64,000 bases of DNA from Marinifilum flexuosum (lineage in GTDB: Bacteria; Bacteroidota; Bacteroidia; Bacteroidales; Marinifilaceae). Positions 24,854-32,549 of the stretch are shown here, piece after piece. Numbering within the stretch: the first letter of the stretch is position 1; each line of letters opens with the position of its first letter. The stretch spans positions 62,001 through 126,000 of the forward strand of contig NZ_RAPQ01000009.1 of NCBI RefSeq assembly GCF_003610555.1. The letters run 5' to 3'. The notes beneath the pieces were generated by a model. The model was given only the letters and a program-made list of their open reading frames with translations. It ran no database searches and was not told where the DNA came from. A program made the translations under genes and the position numbers.

Positions 24854-25744
24854 TTAATTGGGATGAATAGCAACCTGAGATTTTTTCAGATTAAGTTCCA
24901 CCTGATCGTAGTTGGCAACATTCTGTCGCGAAACAGGCAAATCGACATCAAGCCCATCAATACTTAATCTATAACCTGAGCTATTTCCTTTCTTTTGACT
25001 TACCTTATTTACATTCACAATAAATGCCCTGTGGATTCGCATGAGGTAAGGAATCTCACTCAATTGCTTCTCAACATCCCCAATCGAGTTTCGAAGCATT
25101 TCTTTTTGGATCATGTCATTCTTAAGAAAATGGAAAATCACATAATTCCCATTCGATTCTGCATATAGAAATGATTCCGGATCAAAACTAATGTCTCCTT
25201 TTTTTAACTTGGAGTTGATGTGGATTACTTCGTTCTCATTTGCATGAGCATTTAGATCCACAACAACCTGCTGAGAATTTGAGGCAAATAAAAATCTGCT
25301 ATTCTGTATGCTAATAATAGAATATGGCAGAATCCCCACAGTTAATGTACTTTTTACCGAATCGAGAAAAGTGTAAATATTCCATCTCCCCTCTGGATTT
25401 TCCATTATAAATCCTACAAAATAATTCCATACTCCCAATATTAAGAAAAGTATCACGCCAAATTCAACTTCTTTTAAAAGTGTCCAATTCTCTTTGCTCT
25501 TAAAGTTTGGAAGTAATTTCAACACTTTTATCATGAAATATAAAGGAGGCATTAAAGCCAACAAATAAATGGCGATGGTAACTTCATAGCTAAAAGGATC
25601 GGAACTATTGGTATTTTGTGGTCTATACAAAATGGTAAACAGATAGCAGAACACTGCAACGATTAGGGTTCCAATAAGTGGTTTACGAATAATGTAATTT
25701 TGAGAATATTTCTGATTGAGCCAATTAAAGCTACTAAAGTTCAT
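24854..25744 (-). CDS. Membrane-bound LytTR-family transcriptional regulator
   Basis: 296 residues. Four membrane segments (~22-40, 56-76, 93-115, 128-150) precede a LytTR DNA-binding domain (~190-285: ISFDPESFLYAESNGNYVIF, MLRNSIGDVEKQL, MRIHRAFIVNVNKV). LytTR proteins bind short direct repeats. This membrane type lacks a receiver domain and is thought to sense a signal through its membrane part. It is encoded just upstream of a TonB-dependent receptor on the same strand, so it probably regulates that gene. Confidence 0.88.
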   Translation of the reverse strand: MNFSSFNWLNQKYSQNYIIRKPLIGTLIVAVFCYLFTILYRPQNTNSSDPFSYEVTIAIYLLALMPPLYFMIKVLKLLPNFKSKENWTLLKEVEFGVILFLILGVWNYFVGFIMENPEGRWNIYTFLDSVKSTLTVGILPYSIISIQNSRFLFASNSQQVVVDLNAHANENEVIHINSKLKKGDISFDPESFLYAESNGNYVIFHFLKNDMIQKEMLRNSIGDVEKQLSEIPYLMRIHRAFIVNVNKVSQKKGNSSGYRLSIDGLDVDLPVSRQNVANYDQVELNLKKSQVAIHPN

Positions 25745-25899
25745 GATACAGGTTCGTAATTAGTTTTAATGCTAAATATAAGCATAATATCAGGAAATGG
25801 ATTAATGCTTGCTTTGAACTTGGGTCAAAACATCACCGAAATCCATAACCATTAAAGAAAGTACATCACACACTTCCATCTATTATTTGTGAATTGAAA

Positions 25900-27267
25900 T
25901 CACATAAAAATCTCAATCAACTTCTGCTCCAACTGGAAAAAAGTTTGTGGTAATGCAATGGTCTTCAATGAAGAATCGATTAAAAACATACTTGGCGTAA
26001 CAAATGTATTTAACTGGCTGGCCACTGTTCCATGTAATCCATCAGTATCGCAGGAATTAATCCACGGATAAGCTCCATTCATTACTGCAGATTTCCAATA
26101 ATTAAGGTTGCTATCCAAAGAAACCGCTACAACTTCCAAACCTAGTTCCTTATAAGTATAGTATATCTCCGAAATTTGCGAAAGCATATTCACACTATGC
26201 TCACAACTCCCCGACCACACAATTAGTAAAGTCACCTCACTATTCACATTGCTTAAATTCTGCATTCTACCATCATTGGTATGATATAAAGGAATGTCAG
26301 GCACTTGCCAACCTTTTGTGATGGCTTTATAATTATTGATCCTGCGCTTTATTATTCTGGTATTCAATACATATTCGCAGGTATTTAAAATACGGTAGGC
26401 ATCACTTACAATATGATATACTTCGAAATACTCTTCTTCAGGAAAACGATTCATCAGGTAGTTGGCCATGTATTTTTGCGATCCTGGATTTAGTTCTGTC
26501 AACCAGAATAAATTGCCAATTAGCTCCTTTATCTCTTTGTAATTGCCATTACTTATCAAGTCTGTAATTTTCTGTGCTTTCAGGTATTTCGCTACTTTTT
26601 CGTAGTAAACAGGAGTTCCAGTTAGGAGTGAATCAGAAAAGGCAAAATAATCGAAGAAGTGTTTCAGGTAATAATCATCTGCCTTTTGTCCTTTTAATTT
26701 TACATCTGGAACCAATTCTTGCTGAGCCAGCGCAAAACGTGCCGACCATGCATCAATGTGTGATCCCCATAAATCTTTAAGCAGATTGCGTTTCGATTTT
26801 TTTAGTTTTTTAAATTCCGAATACTTCTCTTTAAATAAAGAATCCTTCTCATTTAAATTCAGCAAATCTTCTCGCAAATCCTCTATCGATTCATTTAATA
26901 TTGAAAATTCAGATAGATAGTATTGGTATTGATAGTTTTCATCATTATCTGGAAACTGCAGTTCACCATCTTCCATTAATCCAGACAAGGAGAACCAGAA
27001 ATCTTTTCTATCAATTTTAATATCAATCTTATTACTCTTATTGGCAATTCGATAAAAACCAGGATTTCCCTCCCAATCAAATCGAATTACACCATTATAA
27101 TCAACCTTGGCACTATCTACAATAAAAACTCCTCCATCATCACCAGTTAAAAGAATGAAATTTTCTCCTTTATAGTCCAACATTTCACCTTTCAAACTCA
27201 TTTTATCTTGTCCAATCGCTAGTAGCGGTATTAGAAAAAACAGGATTGTAAGTAGTTTTCTATACAT
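25900..27267 (-). CDS. Secreted thioredoxin-like (TlpA/AhpC-type) protein with a CxxS site
   Basis: About 455 residues from the ATG at 27267 (MYRKLLTILFFLIPLLAIGQ), which gives a clean signal peptide; a start at 27330 would put 21 non-signal residues in front. Residues ~20-330 form the N-terminal region common to Bacteroidota TlpA-like proteins, with a charged helical stretch near 130-170. The C-terminal thioredoxin fold (~320-455) has VTLLIVWSGSCEHS at the active site, so the second cysteine is Ser, and the cis-proline motif VTPSMF. It could be an isomerase, peroxidase-like or redox-inactive member. It is likely periplasmic. Confidence 0.82.
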   Translation of the reverse strand: MYRKLLTILFFLIPLLAIGQDKMSLKGEMLDYKGENFILLTGDDGGVFIVDSAKVDYNGVIRFDWEGNPGFYRIANKSNKIDIKIDRKDFWFSLSGLMEDGELQFPDNDENYQYQYYLSEFSILNESIEDLREDLLNLNEKDSLFKEKYSEFKKLKKSKRNLLKDLWGSHIDAWSARFALAQQELVPDVKLKGQKADDYYLKHFFDYFAFSDSLLTGTPVYYEKVAKYLKAQKITDLISNGNYKEIKELIGNLFWLTELNPGSQKYMANYLMNRFPEEEYFEVYHIVSDAYRILNTCEYVLNTRIIKRRINNYKAITKGWQVPDIPLYHTNDGRMQNLSNVNSEVTLLIVWSGSCEHSVNMLSQISEIYYTYKELGLEVVAVSLDSNLNYWKSAVMNGAYPWINSCDTDGLHGTVASQLNTFVTPSMFLIDSSLKTIALPQTFFQLEQKLIEIFM

Positions 27268-27483
27268 ATAACAAAATTGCTTATTATTTATAATTTCACT
27301 TGTAAGTAAACGTAAAGGTACGCAATCCAATTATTCAAAACCATTATTATATATTTTTTGTCAAAAGTGAAAACAAAGAAAATCATAAGCACAAAACAAT
27401 CAATTATTAATCAATCCTTCTAAAATTCATTTGCTTTTGATTTATTTTCAAAAATTCATTTTTTTCTGTAATTTAGGAATCCC

Positions 27484-27556
27484 GATTCCTTAGCTCAGCT
27501 GGTAGAGCACAACACTTTTAATGTTGGGGTCCTGGGTTCGAACCCCAGAGGGATCA
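27484..27556 (+). tRNA. tRNA-Lys(TTT), isolated sixth copy
   Basis: 73 bases, identical in sequence to the five copies of the array 9.3 kb upstream, same strand, anticodon TTT. It is followed by its own terminator. Confidence 0.97.
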
Positions 27557-27567
27557 CTAAAAAATGA

Positions 27568-27600
27568 AGAGTTGCCAATATCTTGGTGACTCTTTTTTTA
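27568..27600 (+). terminator. Terminator after tRNA copy 6
   Basis: Stem AAGAGTTGCCA / TTGGTGACTCTT with wobble pairs, short loop, followed by a T run. Confidence 0.88.
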
Positions 27601-27661
27601 TGCCTGAAATTTCCTTAGGGTGAGAAGTCTATCCCGATAGAAGCGATAGCGGATCATCGGG

Positions 27662-27678
27662 AAACCCCAGAGGGATCA
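27662..27678 (+). pseudogene. 3' remnant of a tRNA-Lys gene
   Basis: ACCCCAGAGGGATCA, the T-arm and acceptor 3' half of tRNA-Lys, remains; the 5' three quarters have been replaced by unrelated sequence (CTATCCCGATAGAAGCGATAGC region). The usual tRNA-Lys terminator still follows. Confidence 0.75.
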
Positions 27679-27690
27679 CTAAAGAAAATT

Positions 27691-27726
27691 GAGTTATCGA
27701 GAATATCGGTGACTCTTTTTTTTATC
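27691..27726 (+). terminator. Orphan terminator after the tRNA-Lys remnant
   Basis: Stem GAGTTATCG / CGGTGACTC with loop AGAATAT and an eight-T run. No complete gene precedes it. Confidence 0.85.
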
Positions 27727-28025
27727 AGTAAATATTACGGTACGCTGTACCTTTATAATTACTAATTATCTAACTACTAAATATTTTTAAGGTGCAGAGC
27801 ACCGTAACTTTCTTTTTGAGATAAAATATAATTCGGTAAATGTATTGGTTAAAATATTCACTGGGAAAGCAAGCATCACTCTAATCAGATGTCCTTGTTC
27901 TTAAAAACTAAACTTTATCAATTTTGATCAACCCTCCTATTCTCCTCATGAACAACACGTTAATTGATTGTTATTTTTATTTATTCTATATAAATTTAAC
28001 GTAGCCTAACAATTAACTACAAAAT

Positions 28026-29846
28026 ATGGAATCAATTAAACTGATAATTTGGGATTTAGATGATACATTTTGGAAAGGAACTTTATCGGAAGAAGGGATT
28101 ATTCCTAACAATGATAACATTCAACTAATTAAAGATCTAAGCTCAAGAGGAATTATCAATTCAATTGCTTCTAAAAACGATTTTGAAACGGCTAAAGCCA
28201 AACTAATTGAATTAAAGATTTGGGAATATTTTGTATTTCCGCAGATCAACTGGAATCCCAAAGGCAACAACATCAAGCAAATTATCAGTTCGGCACAGCT
28301 TCGTCCTGCAAATGTTTTATTTCTCGACGATAACCATTTAAATCTGGCCGAAGTAGAATTTTACAATCAAGGAATTCATACCAAAGAACCTGATTTCATT
28401 CAAGAAATTAGCAAACACAAAGCTTTTTCGGGAAAGGATGATACCGCACTGAGCAGATTGCAGCAGTATAAAATTCTTGAAGAAAAAGAGAAAGAAAAAG
28501 AACATTTTTCAGACAATATTCATTTTCTGGAATCATCGAATATTCACTTGGCAATTATAGAAAATTTAGAACCTATAATTGATAGAATTCACGAACTCAT
28601 TAATCGAACCAACCAAATCAATTACACAAAGAAAAGAATTGATAAAAATGAACTTGAGCAATTGCTAAAAAGCACTGATTATGAATGCAAAGCTGTAAAA
28701 GTAAAAGATCGATTTGGAGAATATGGTATTGTAGGTTTCTATGCCTTGCATAAAAGTAAAAACCAGCTGGAGCATTTTCTATTTTCTTGCCGTTCGATGA
28801 ATATTGGTGTGGAGCAATACATGTATGCCAAACTCAATTTCCCAGGATTAAAAAGAGTGGGTGATGTTACTGTGGAATTGAATTCGAAAGATCAGCCACA
28901 CTGGATCATGGAAGTTAATGATTGGACAAACGATAATCAGAAGCATAGTTCTTCATCAACCAAAATACTTTTAAAAGGTGCATGTGATTTAAGGCAAATG
29001 GCGCACTACCTATCGTATAAAGATTTGGAAGTGGATACCGAATACAATAACGTAAACCAGAACAACCACCCTATTCCAAAGGCGCATACCGAAATTCTTC
29101 TACAGTCAGAAAGTCTGGACAAAGAGAGTAAAAAAGAACTAATTGCTTCCATTCCTTTTTTAGATCAGCAGGTTTTTGACACTAAATTGTTCTCCAACAA
29201 TTACGATATTTTAGTATATAGCCTTCTGATTGATTATACAATGGATTTGTACCAATCGAAATCTACAGGGATTAAAATTCCATATGAATCCTATTCCGAT
29301 TTTGTAAATGAAAAGAAAGCTGAATTTGTTGCTCGCTGCAAAAAGCACGAATTCAAAAATATGAATGAAGCCTTTTATGATTTTTTCAGCACTGAATATG
29401 ATTTTATTGGACAGATTACGGAAGATCAATTAATCAAGAACCTCGAAATCATTCGAAAGAAGGTAAAAAAGCCAATCATATTTATTAATGGAGCCGAAGT
29501 TGATACTCCGCTTACCAATCAATCCGAGTATGGTAAGGCCAGAGTTCGTCACGAAAGAATGAACAAAGTCTTGGAACAATTCTGCAGTTTACACAAGAAC
29601 ATCTACATTCTTGATGTAAGAGAATTTATTACTGAAGTAGATATTAATCATAGCATCAGACACTACAAAAGGTCGGTGTATGAACATATGGCCAATGGAC
29701 TCATCTCGAAAATTGAAAATATCAAGGACCAAAAACTGGAAAGAAATGAGCTTGAATACCATTTTAAACGCAGCCTAAAAATTTTTAGATCAACAATAAA
29801 AGAATTTGCAAAAATTATTCTTTCACGTGCAAGCTCACTTTTTTAA
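28026..29846 (+). CDS. HAD-IIIC / FkbH-like protein with SGNH-type C-terminal region
   Basis: 606 residues, cytoplasmic. The N-terminal HAD-IIIC domain (1-~140) has the DLDDT nucleophile motif with Asp10 and Asp12, SIASKND and LFLDDNHLNLAEV. A GNAT-like FkbH domain follows (~165-300, FGEYGIVGFYAL, FLFSCRSMNIGVEQYM). The rest (~315-570) resembles an SGNH-type region (KILLKGACDLRQM, IFINGAEVDTP, IRHYKRSVYEHMANGLISKI). FkbH proteins load glyceryl units on acyl carrier proteins in polyketide clusters or modify surface glycans. Here there is no carrier protein, polyketide or glycan cluster next to it, so the role is open. Confidence 0.85.
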   Translation: MESIKLIIWDLDDTFWKGTLSEEGIIPNNDNIQLIKDLSSRGIINSIASKNDFETAKAKLIELKIWEYFVFPQINWNPKGNNIKQIISSAQLRPANVLFLDDNHLNLAEVEFYNQGIHTKEPDFIQEISKHKAFSGKDDTALSRLQQYKILEEKEKEKEHFSDNIHFLESSNIHLAIIENLEPIIDRIHELINRTNQINYTKKRIDKNELEQLLKSTDYECKAVKVKDRFGEYGIVGFYALHKSKNQLEHFLFSCRSMNIGVEQYMYAKLNFPGLKRVGDVTVELNSKDQPHWIMEVNDWTNDNQKHSSSSTKILLKGACDLRQMAHYLSYKDLEVDTEYNNVNQNNHPIPKAHTEILLQSESLDKESKKELIASIPFLDQQVFDTKLFSNNYDILVYSLLIDYTMDLYQSKSTGIKIPYESYSDFVNEKKAEFVARCKKHEFKNMNEAFYDFFSTEYDFIGQITEDQLIKNLEIIRKKVKKPIIFINGAEVDTPLTNQSEYGKARVRHERMNKVLEQFCSLHKNIYILDVREFITEVDINHSIRHYKRSVYEHMANGLISKIENIKDQKLERNELEYHFKRSLKIFRSTIKEFAKIILSRASSLF

Positions 29847-29997
29847 CCTCCAATCGCATCAATATCTGTTATTTACAAAATATTTTTTCCTCAATACTAT
29901 CTTGGTATTTCTTTTTAATTATATTTATTCTCTTAAATAATTAAAAAGACATGCAACGCATGATTTCCGCAATCGTCATTAGAATAGAAATTGATTA

Positions 29998-30564
29998 ATG
30001 AGCTCATTGTACCAAAACATTCACCAAGATTTAATTGAGCTTTGCGGAAAGAACGACCCCAAAGCACAATTTAAGATTTATAAATTATACTACAAGGCAA
30101 TGTATAATTCGTCTTTACGAATCGTAAAAGACGAATCGGAAGCCGAAGATATTATGCAGGAAGCATTTCTGTCTGCATTTAAAAATATCAGAAAGTATAA
30201 AGGTGAAGTTAGCTTTGGTGCCTGGTTAAAACGAATCGTAATTAATCGTTCTTTGGATAGCTTAAAAAAGAGAAAGCTTGAACTTTTCCCATTGGAAGAT
30301 GAGTTATACAAGCTAAAAGAAGAGGAAAGCAATTATGAGATTGAGGATACCAAAGAGCAAATTGATATCATTAAAAAAGGGATAAACCTGCTACCAACAG
30401 GTTACCGTATTATATTGAACCTGTACTTATTGGAAGGATACGATCATGAAGAGATAGCAAAAGTTATGAATGTAAATGCTTCAACATCAAGATCACAATT
30501 TTTGAGAGCCAAAAAGAAACTGATTCAAATATTAGAAAAAGAGAAAACCAAAAAATTGCTGTAA
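29998..30564 (+). CDS. ECF-type RNA polymerase sigma factor
   Basis: 188 residues. Region 2 is seen at ~20-85 (FKIYKLYYKAMYNSSLRIV, EDIMQEAFLSAFKNI, FGAWLKRIVINRSLDSLKK) and region 4 at ~125-180 (LLPTGYRIILNLYLLEGYDHEEIAKVMNVN, STSRSQFLRAKKKL). Followed by a membrane protein and a DUF4097-like secreted protein on the same strand, a common Bacteroidota set in which the second gene probably acts as the anti-sigma factor. Confidence 0.9.
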   Translation: MSSLYQNIHQDLIELCGKNDPKAQFKIYKLYYKAMYNSSLRIVKDESEAEDIMQEAFLSAFKNIRKYKGEVSFGAWLKRIVINRSLDSLKKRKLELFPLEDELYKLKEEESNYEIEDTKEQIDIIKKGINLLPTGYRIILNLYLLEGYDHEEIAKVMNVNASTSRSQFLRAKKKLIQILEKEKTKKLL

Positions 30565-30667
30565 ACCGTTCTCTTATTGCCGTTAATACCAAATGACTAC
30601 ACCAACAGGAAGTATTAACATTAAAAAAAGAAGGTTACGTACAACAATTCGAATAAAACTTGTTTGT

Positions 30668-31216
30668 ATGAAAGAATTGGAAAAAGTACTTAGGGAACAC
30701 AAGGAAGCATTCAATGATCATGATCCTGGGAACGATCATTTTGAAAACTTTCTTGGAAAATTGAACAACGAACAAAAAAAGAAATCTCTATTTGGGATGT
30801 CAAGACTTTTAAAAGTGGCAACAATAGCTATTTTTGTGGTCATTTCGGGGATTACTGGATATCAGATTCGTAAAATACAATCTCCTGTAGAATTGGGACT
30901 CGGAGCTATATCTCCGGAATATCAGGAAGTTGAATTGTTTTACACATCAAATATCGACAGCCAGTTGAGGATGATTGAGCGAATGGGAAGCTTTGATAAG
31001 AAAGAGCATCAAAACATTTTATCAGAAGAACTGAAAGAAATGGACAAACGCTACCATCAACTGAAACAAGAATTAAAATTGCATCCTGATGATGACAGAG
31101 TAATTCAGGCAATGATTGAATATTACCAGGTAAAAACCAATGTTTTAAACAGAATTATTGAGCAATTATACCAGGTAAGAAAGCAAACAAAAACAAACCT
31201 GAATGTCTCGGCATAA
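30668..31216 (+). CDS. Membrane protein, probable anti-sigma partner
   Basis: About 182 residues from the ATG at 30668 (MKELEKVLREHKEAFNDHD); the longer reading from 30593 starts in a sequence that does not look coding. The N-terminal ~55 residues are cytoplasmic, with one membrane segment (~60-80 from this start, VATIAIFVVISGITGY) and a helical outer part with coiled-coil character (EELKEMDKRYHQLKQELK). The arrangement and its place directly after an ECF sigma gene suggest an anti-sigma role, but no zinc-binding (ZAS) motif is visible. Confidence 0.7.
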   Translation: MKELEKVLREHKEAFNDHDPGNDHFENFLGKLNNEQKKKSLFGMSRLLKVATIAIFVVISGITGYQIRKIQSPVELGLGAISPEYQEVELFYTSNIDSQLRMIERMGSFDKKEHQNILSEELKEMDKRYHQLKQELKLHPDDDRVIQAMIEYYQVKTNVLNRIIEQLYQVRKQTKTNLNVSA

Positions 31217-31270
31217 TTCAAAAAACAACCACTAGTAACAAGAATTTAAAAGCATAAAAATAGAACAACG

Positions 31271-32332
31271 ATGAAAGCATTTAAATTTAAATTTTCGGCT
31301 ATCCTACTGATTTTAGTTATGGGATTTGGATTCAACTCCTTTGCCACAGATGAATATGAGAAAGAAATTATCGAAGTATTCTCCGCTAAGCAAGGAACTG
31401 AATTAAAAATTAGCAACAAATATGGTGATGTTGACATCCATAATTGGGAAAAAGATTCCGTTTCAGTAAAGGTTTTAATTACCATTGAAACCACCAGCGA
31501 GGAAAAAGCAAAATTACTTTTCACCAATATAGATATCAATATGGATAAAATTGGTGATATAATTAAAGCAGAAACCAGAATGTCAACCAAGTTTAAAACT
31601 GGTAAGAAATTTAGTATCGATTATAAAATTTTTATGCCAGAGTATATTAAACTTGATGTAGTCAATAAGTTTGGGAATATATTCATTCAATCGATCAAAG
31701 AGAAAGCAAACATCAACCTGAGTTATGGAAATTTAAAAGCAGGAAAACTTCTGTATTCAGAAGAAAAACCTCTTAGTGCCATTAACCTGGCTTATGCAAA
31801 AGCAACCATTGAAGAATGTAACAGAACTAAACTTACTTTAAAATATTCGAAAATGAATATTGGAACAAGTAAGGCATTAATTGTTGTGAGTCGTTATTCT
31901 AAACTACATTTAGATAATAATGAAACTGTTTTTGCTGATTCGAAATATGATGCTTTCAACATTGTGAATACAGATGTATTTAGAGTTAATATGGGCCAAT
32001 ATTCCGATTTTAGAATCGAAAATGTAAACAAAACATTGGAGTTGACTCTTAAATATGGGAATTGTAAAATCGATAATGTTTCTAAAGATTTTGAAAGCAT
32101 TAAAGTAGATAATCAATACGTAGCAAGTAGAATTGCAATTGAAGAAGGAGCTTCCTATTCGCTTGAAGCTGAAACCAAGTATTGTGGTATCAATTATCCG
32201 GATAATTCACAAATTATACAAAAGATCGTTGATAATTCGGAGACTTATTTGAAAGTAATCGTAGGAAATTCAACTGAACCTAAAGGAAAAGTAAAAATTA
32301 ACAGCCAATATGGAAATGTTAGTTTAAGATAA
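31271..32332 (+). CDS. Secreted DUF4097-like (putative adhesin) protein
   Basis: 353 residues. A signal peptide (~8-25, FSAILLILVMGFGFNSFA) is followed by a domain made of repeating short beta turns (ISNKYGDVDIHNW, VVNKFGNIFIQSI, NLSYGNLKAG, LKYGNCKIDNV, INSQYGNVSLR), as in DUF4097-type beta-helix proteins. The family is linked to the cell surface, with unknown detail. Third gene of the sigma-factor set, so its expression may answer to that sigma factor. Confidence 0.82.
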   Translation: MKAFKFKFSAILLILVMGFGFNSFATDEYEKEIIEVFSAKQGTELKISNKYGDVDIHNWEKDSVSVKVLITIETTSEEKAKLLFTNIDINMDKIGDIIKAETRMSTKFKTGKKFSIDYKIFMPEYIKLDVVNKFGNIFIQSIKEKANINLSYGNLKAGKLLYSEEKPLSAINLAYAKATIEECNRTKLTLKYSKMNIGTSKALIVVSRYSKLHLDNNETVFADSKYDAFNIVNTDVFRVNMGQYSDFRIENVNKTLELTLKYGNCKIDNVSKDFESIKVDNQYVASRIAIEEGASYSLEAETKYCGINYPDNSQIIQKIVDNSETYLKVIVGNSTEPKGKVKINSQYGNVSLR

Positions 32333-32349
32333 AAAAATACAATTTGCAG

Positions 32350-32383
32350 AAACCTCTTTTTCTTATGAGAAAGAGGTTTTTTT
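32350..32383 (+). terminator. Intrinsic terminator of the sigma-factor operon
   Basis: Stem AAACCTCTTT / AAAGAGGTTT followed by a T run, 18 bases after the DUF4097-like gene. Confidence 0.85.
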
Positions 32384-32549
32384 GTATAAAATCATATTTT
32401 CATTGTTTTTTTTAAGAAAGGAATCGTCTCAATTCCTTCGAAAATTTGAGGAAATTTCTACTCAAATTCAATTCAAACTGTGACCATATTTTTAGTCAAA
32501 CTCAGGTTATTATTGTAATTTTATGGCCTAAACAATAACAAACCTAAAA

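Larger units (their letters stand above)
27662..27727. repeat. Right copy of the tRNA-Lys 3' end plus terminator direct repeat
   Basis: Partner of 18184-18246. The terminator core here (GAGTTATCGAGAATATCGGT, GACTC, T8) is nearly identical to that after array copy 5, and closer to it than to the terminator of copy 6. Confidence 0.6.
27557..28025. other. Intergenic region with tRNA remnants and terminators
   Basis: Contains the terminator of tRNA copy 6, a 3' tRNA-Lys remnant with a second terminator, and a 5' part rich in CCCGATA/ATCGGG inverted sequence (27632-27662). The remaining ~300 bases are AT-rich with no supported gene. Confidence 0.6.

Noticed and set aside
25745-25899. Small gene between the LytTR and thioredoxin-like genes
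   Set aside because: No frame of useful length with a start codon is present.
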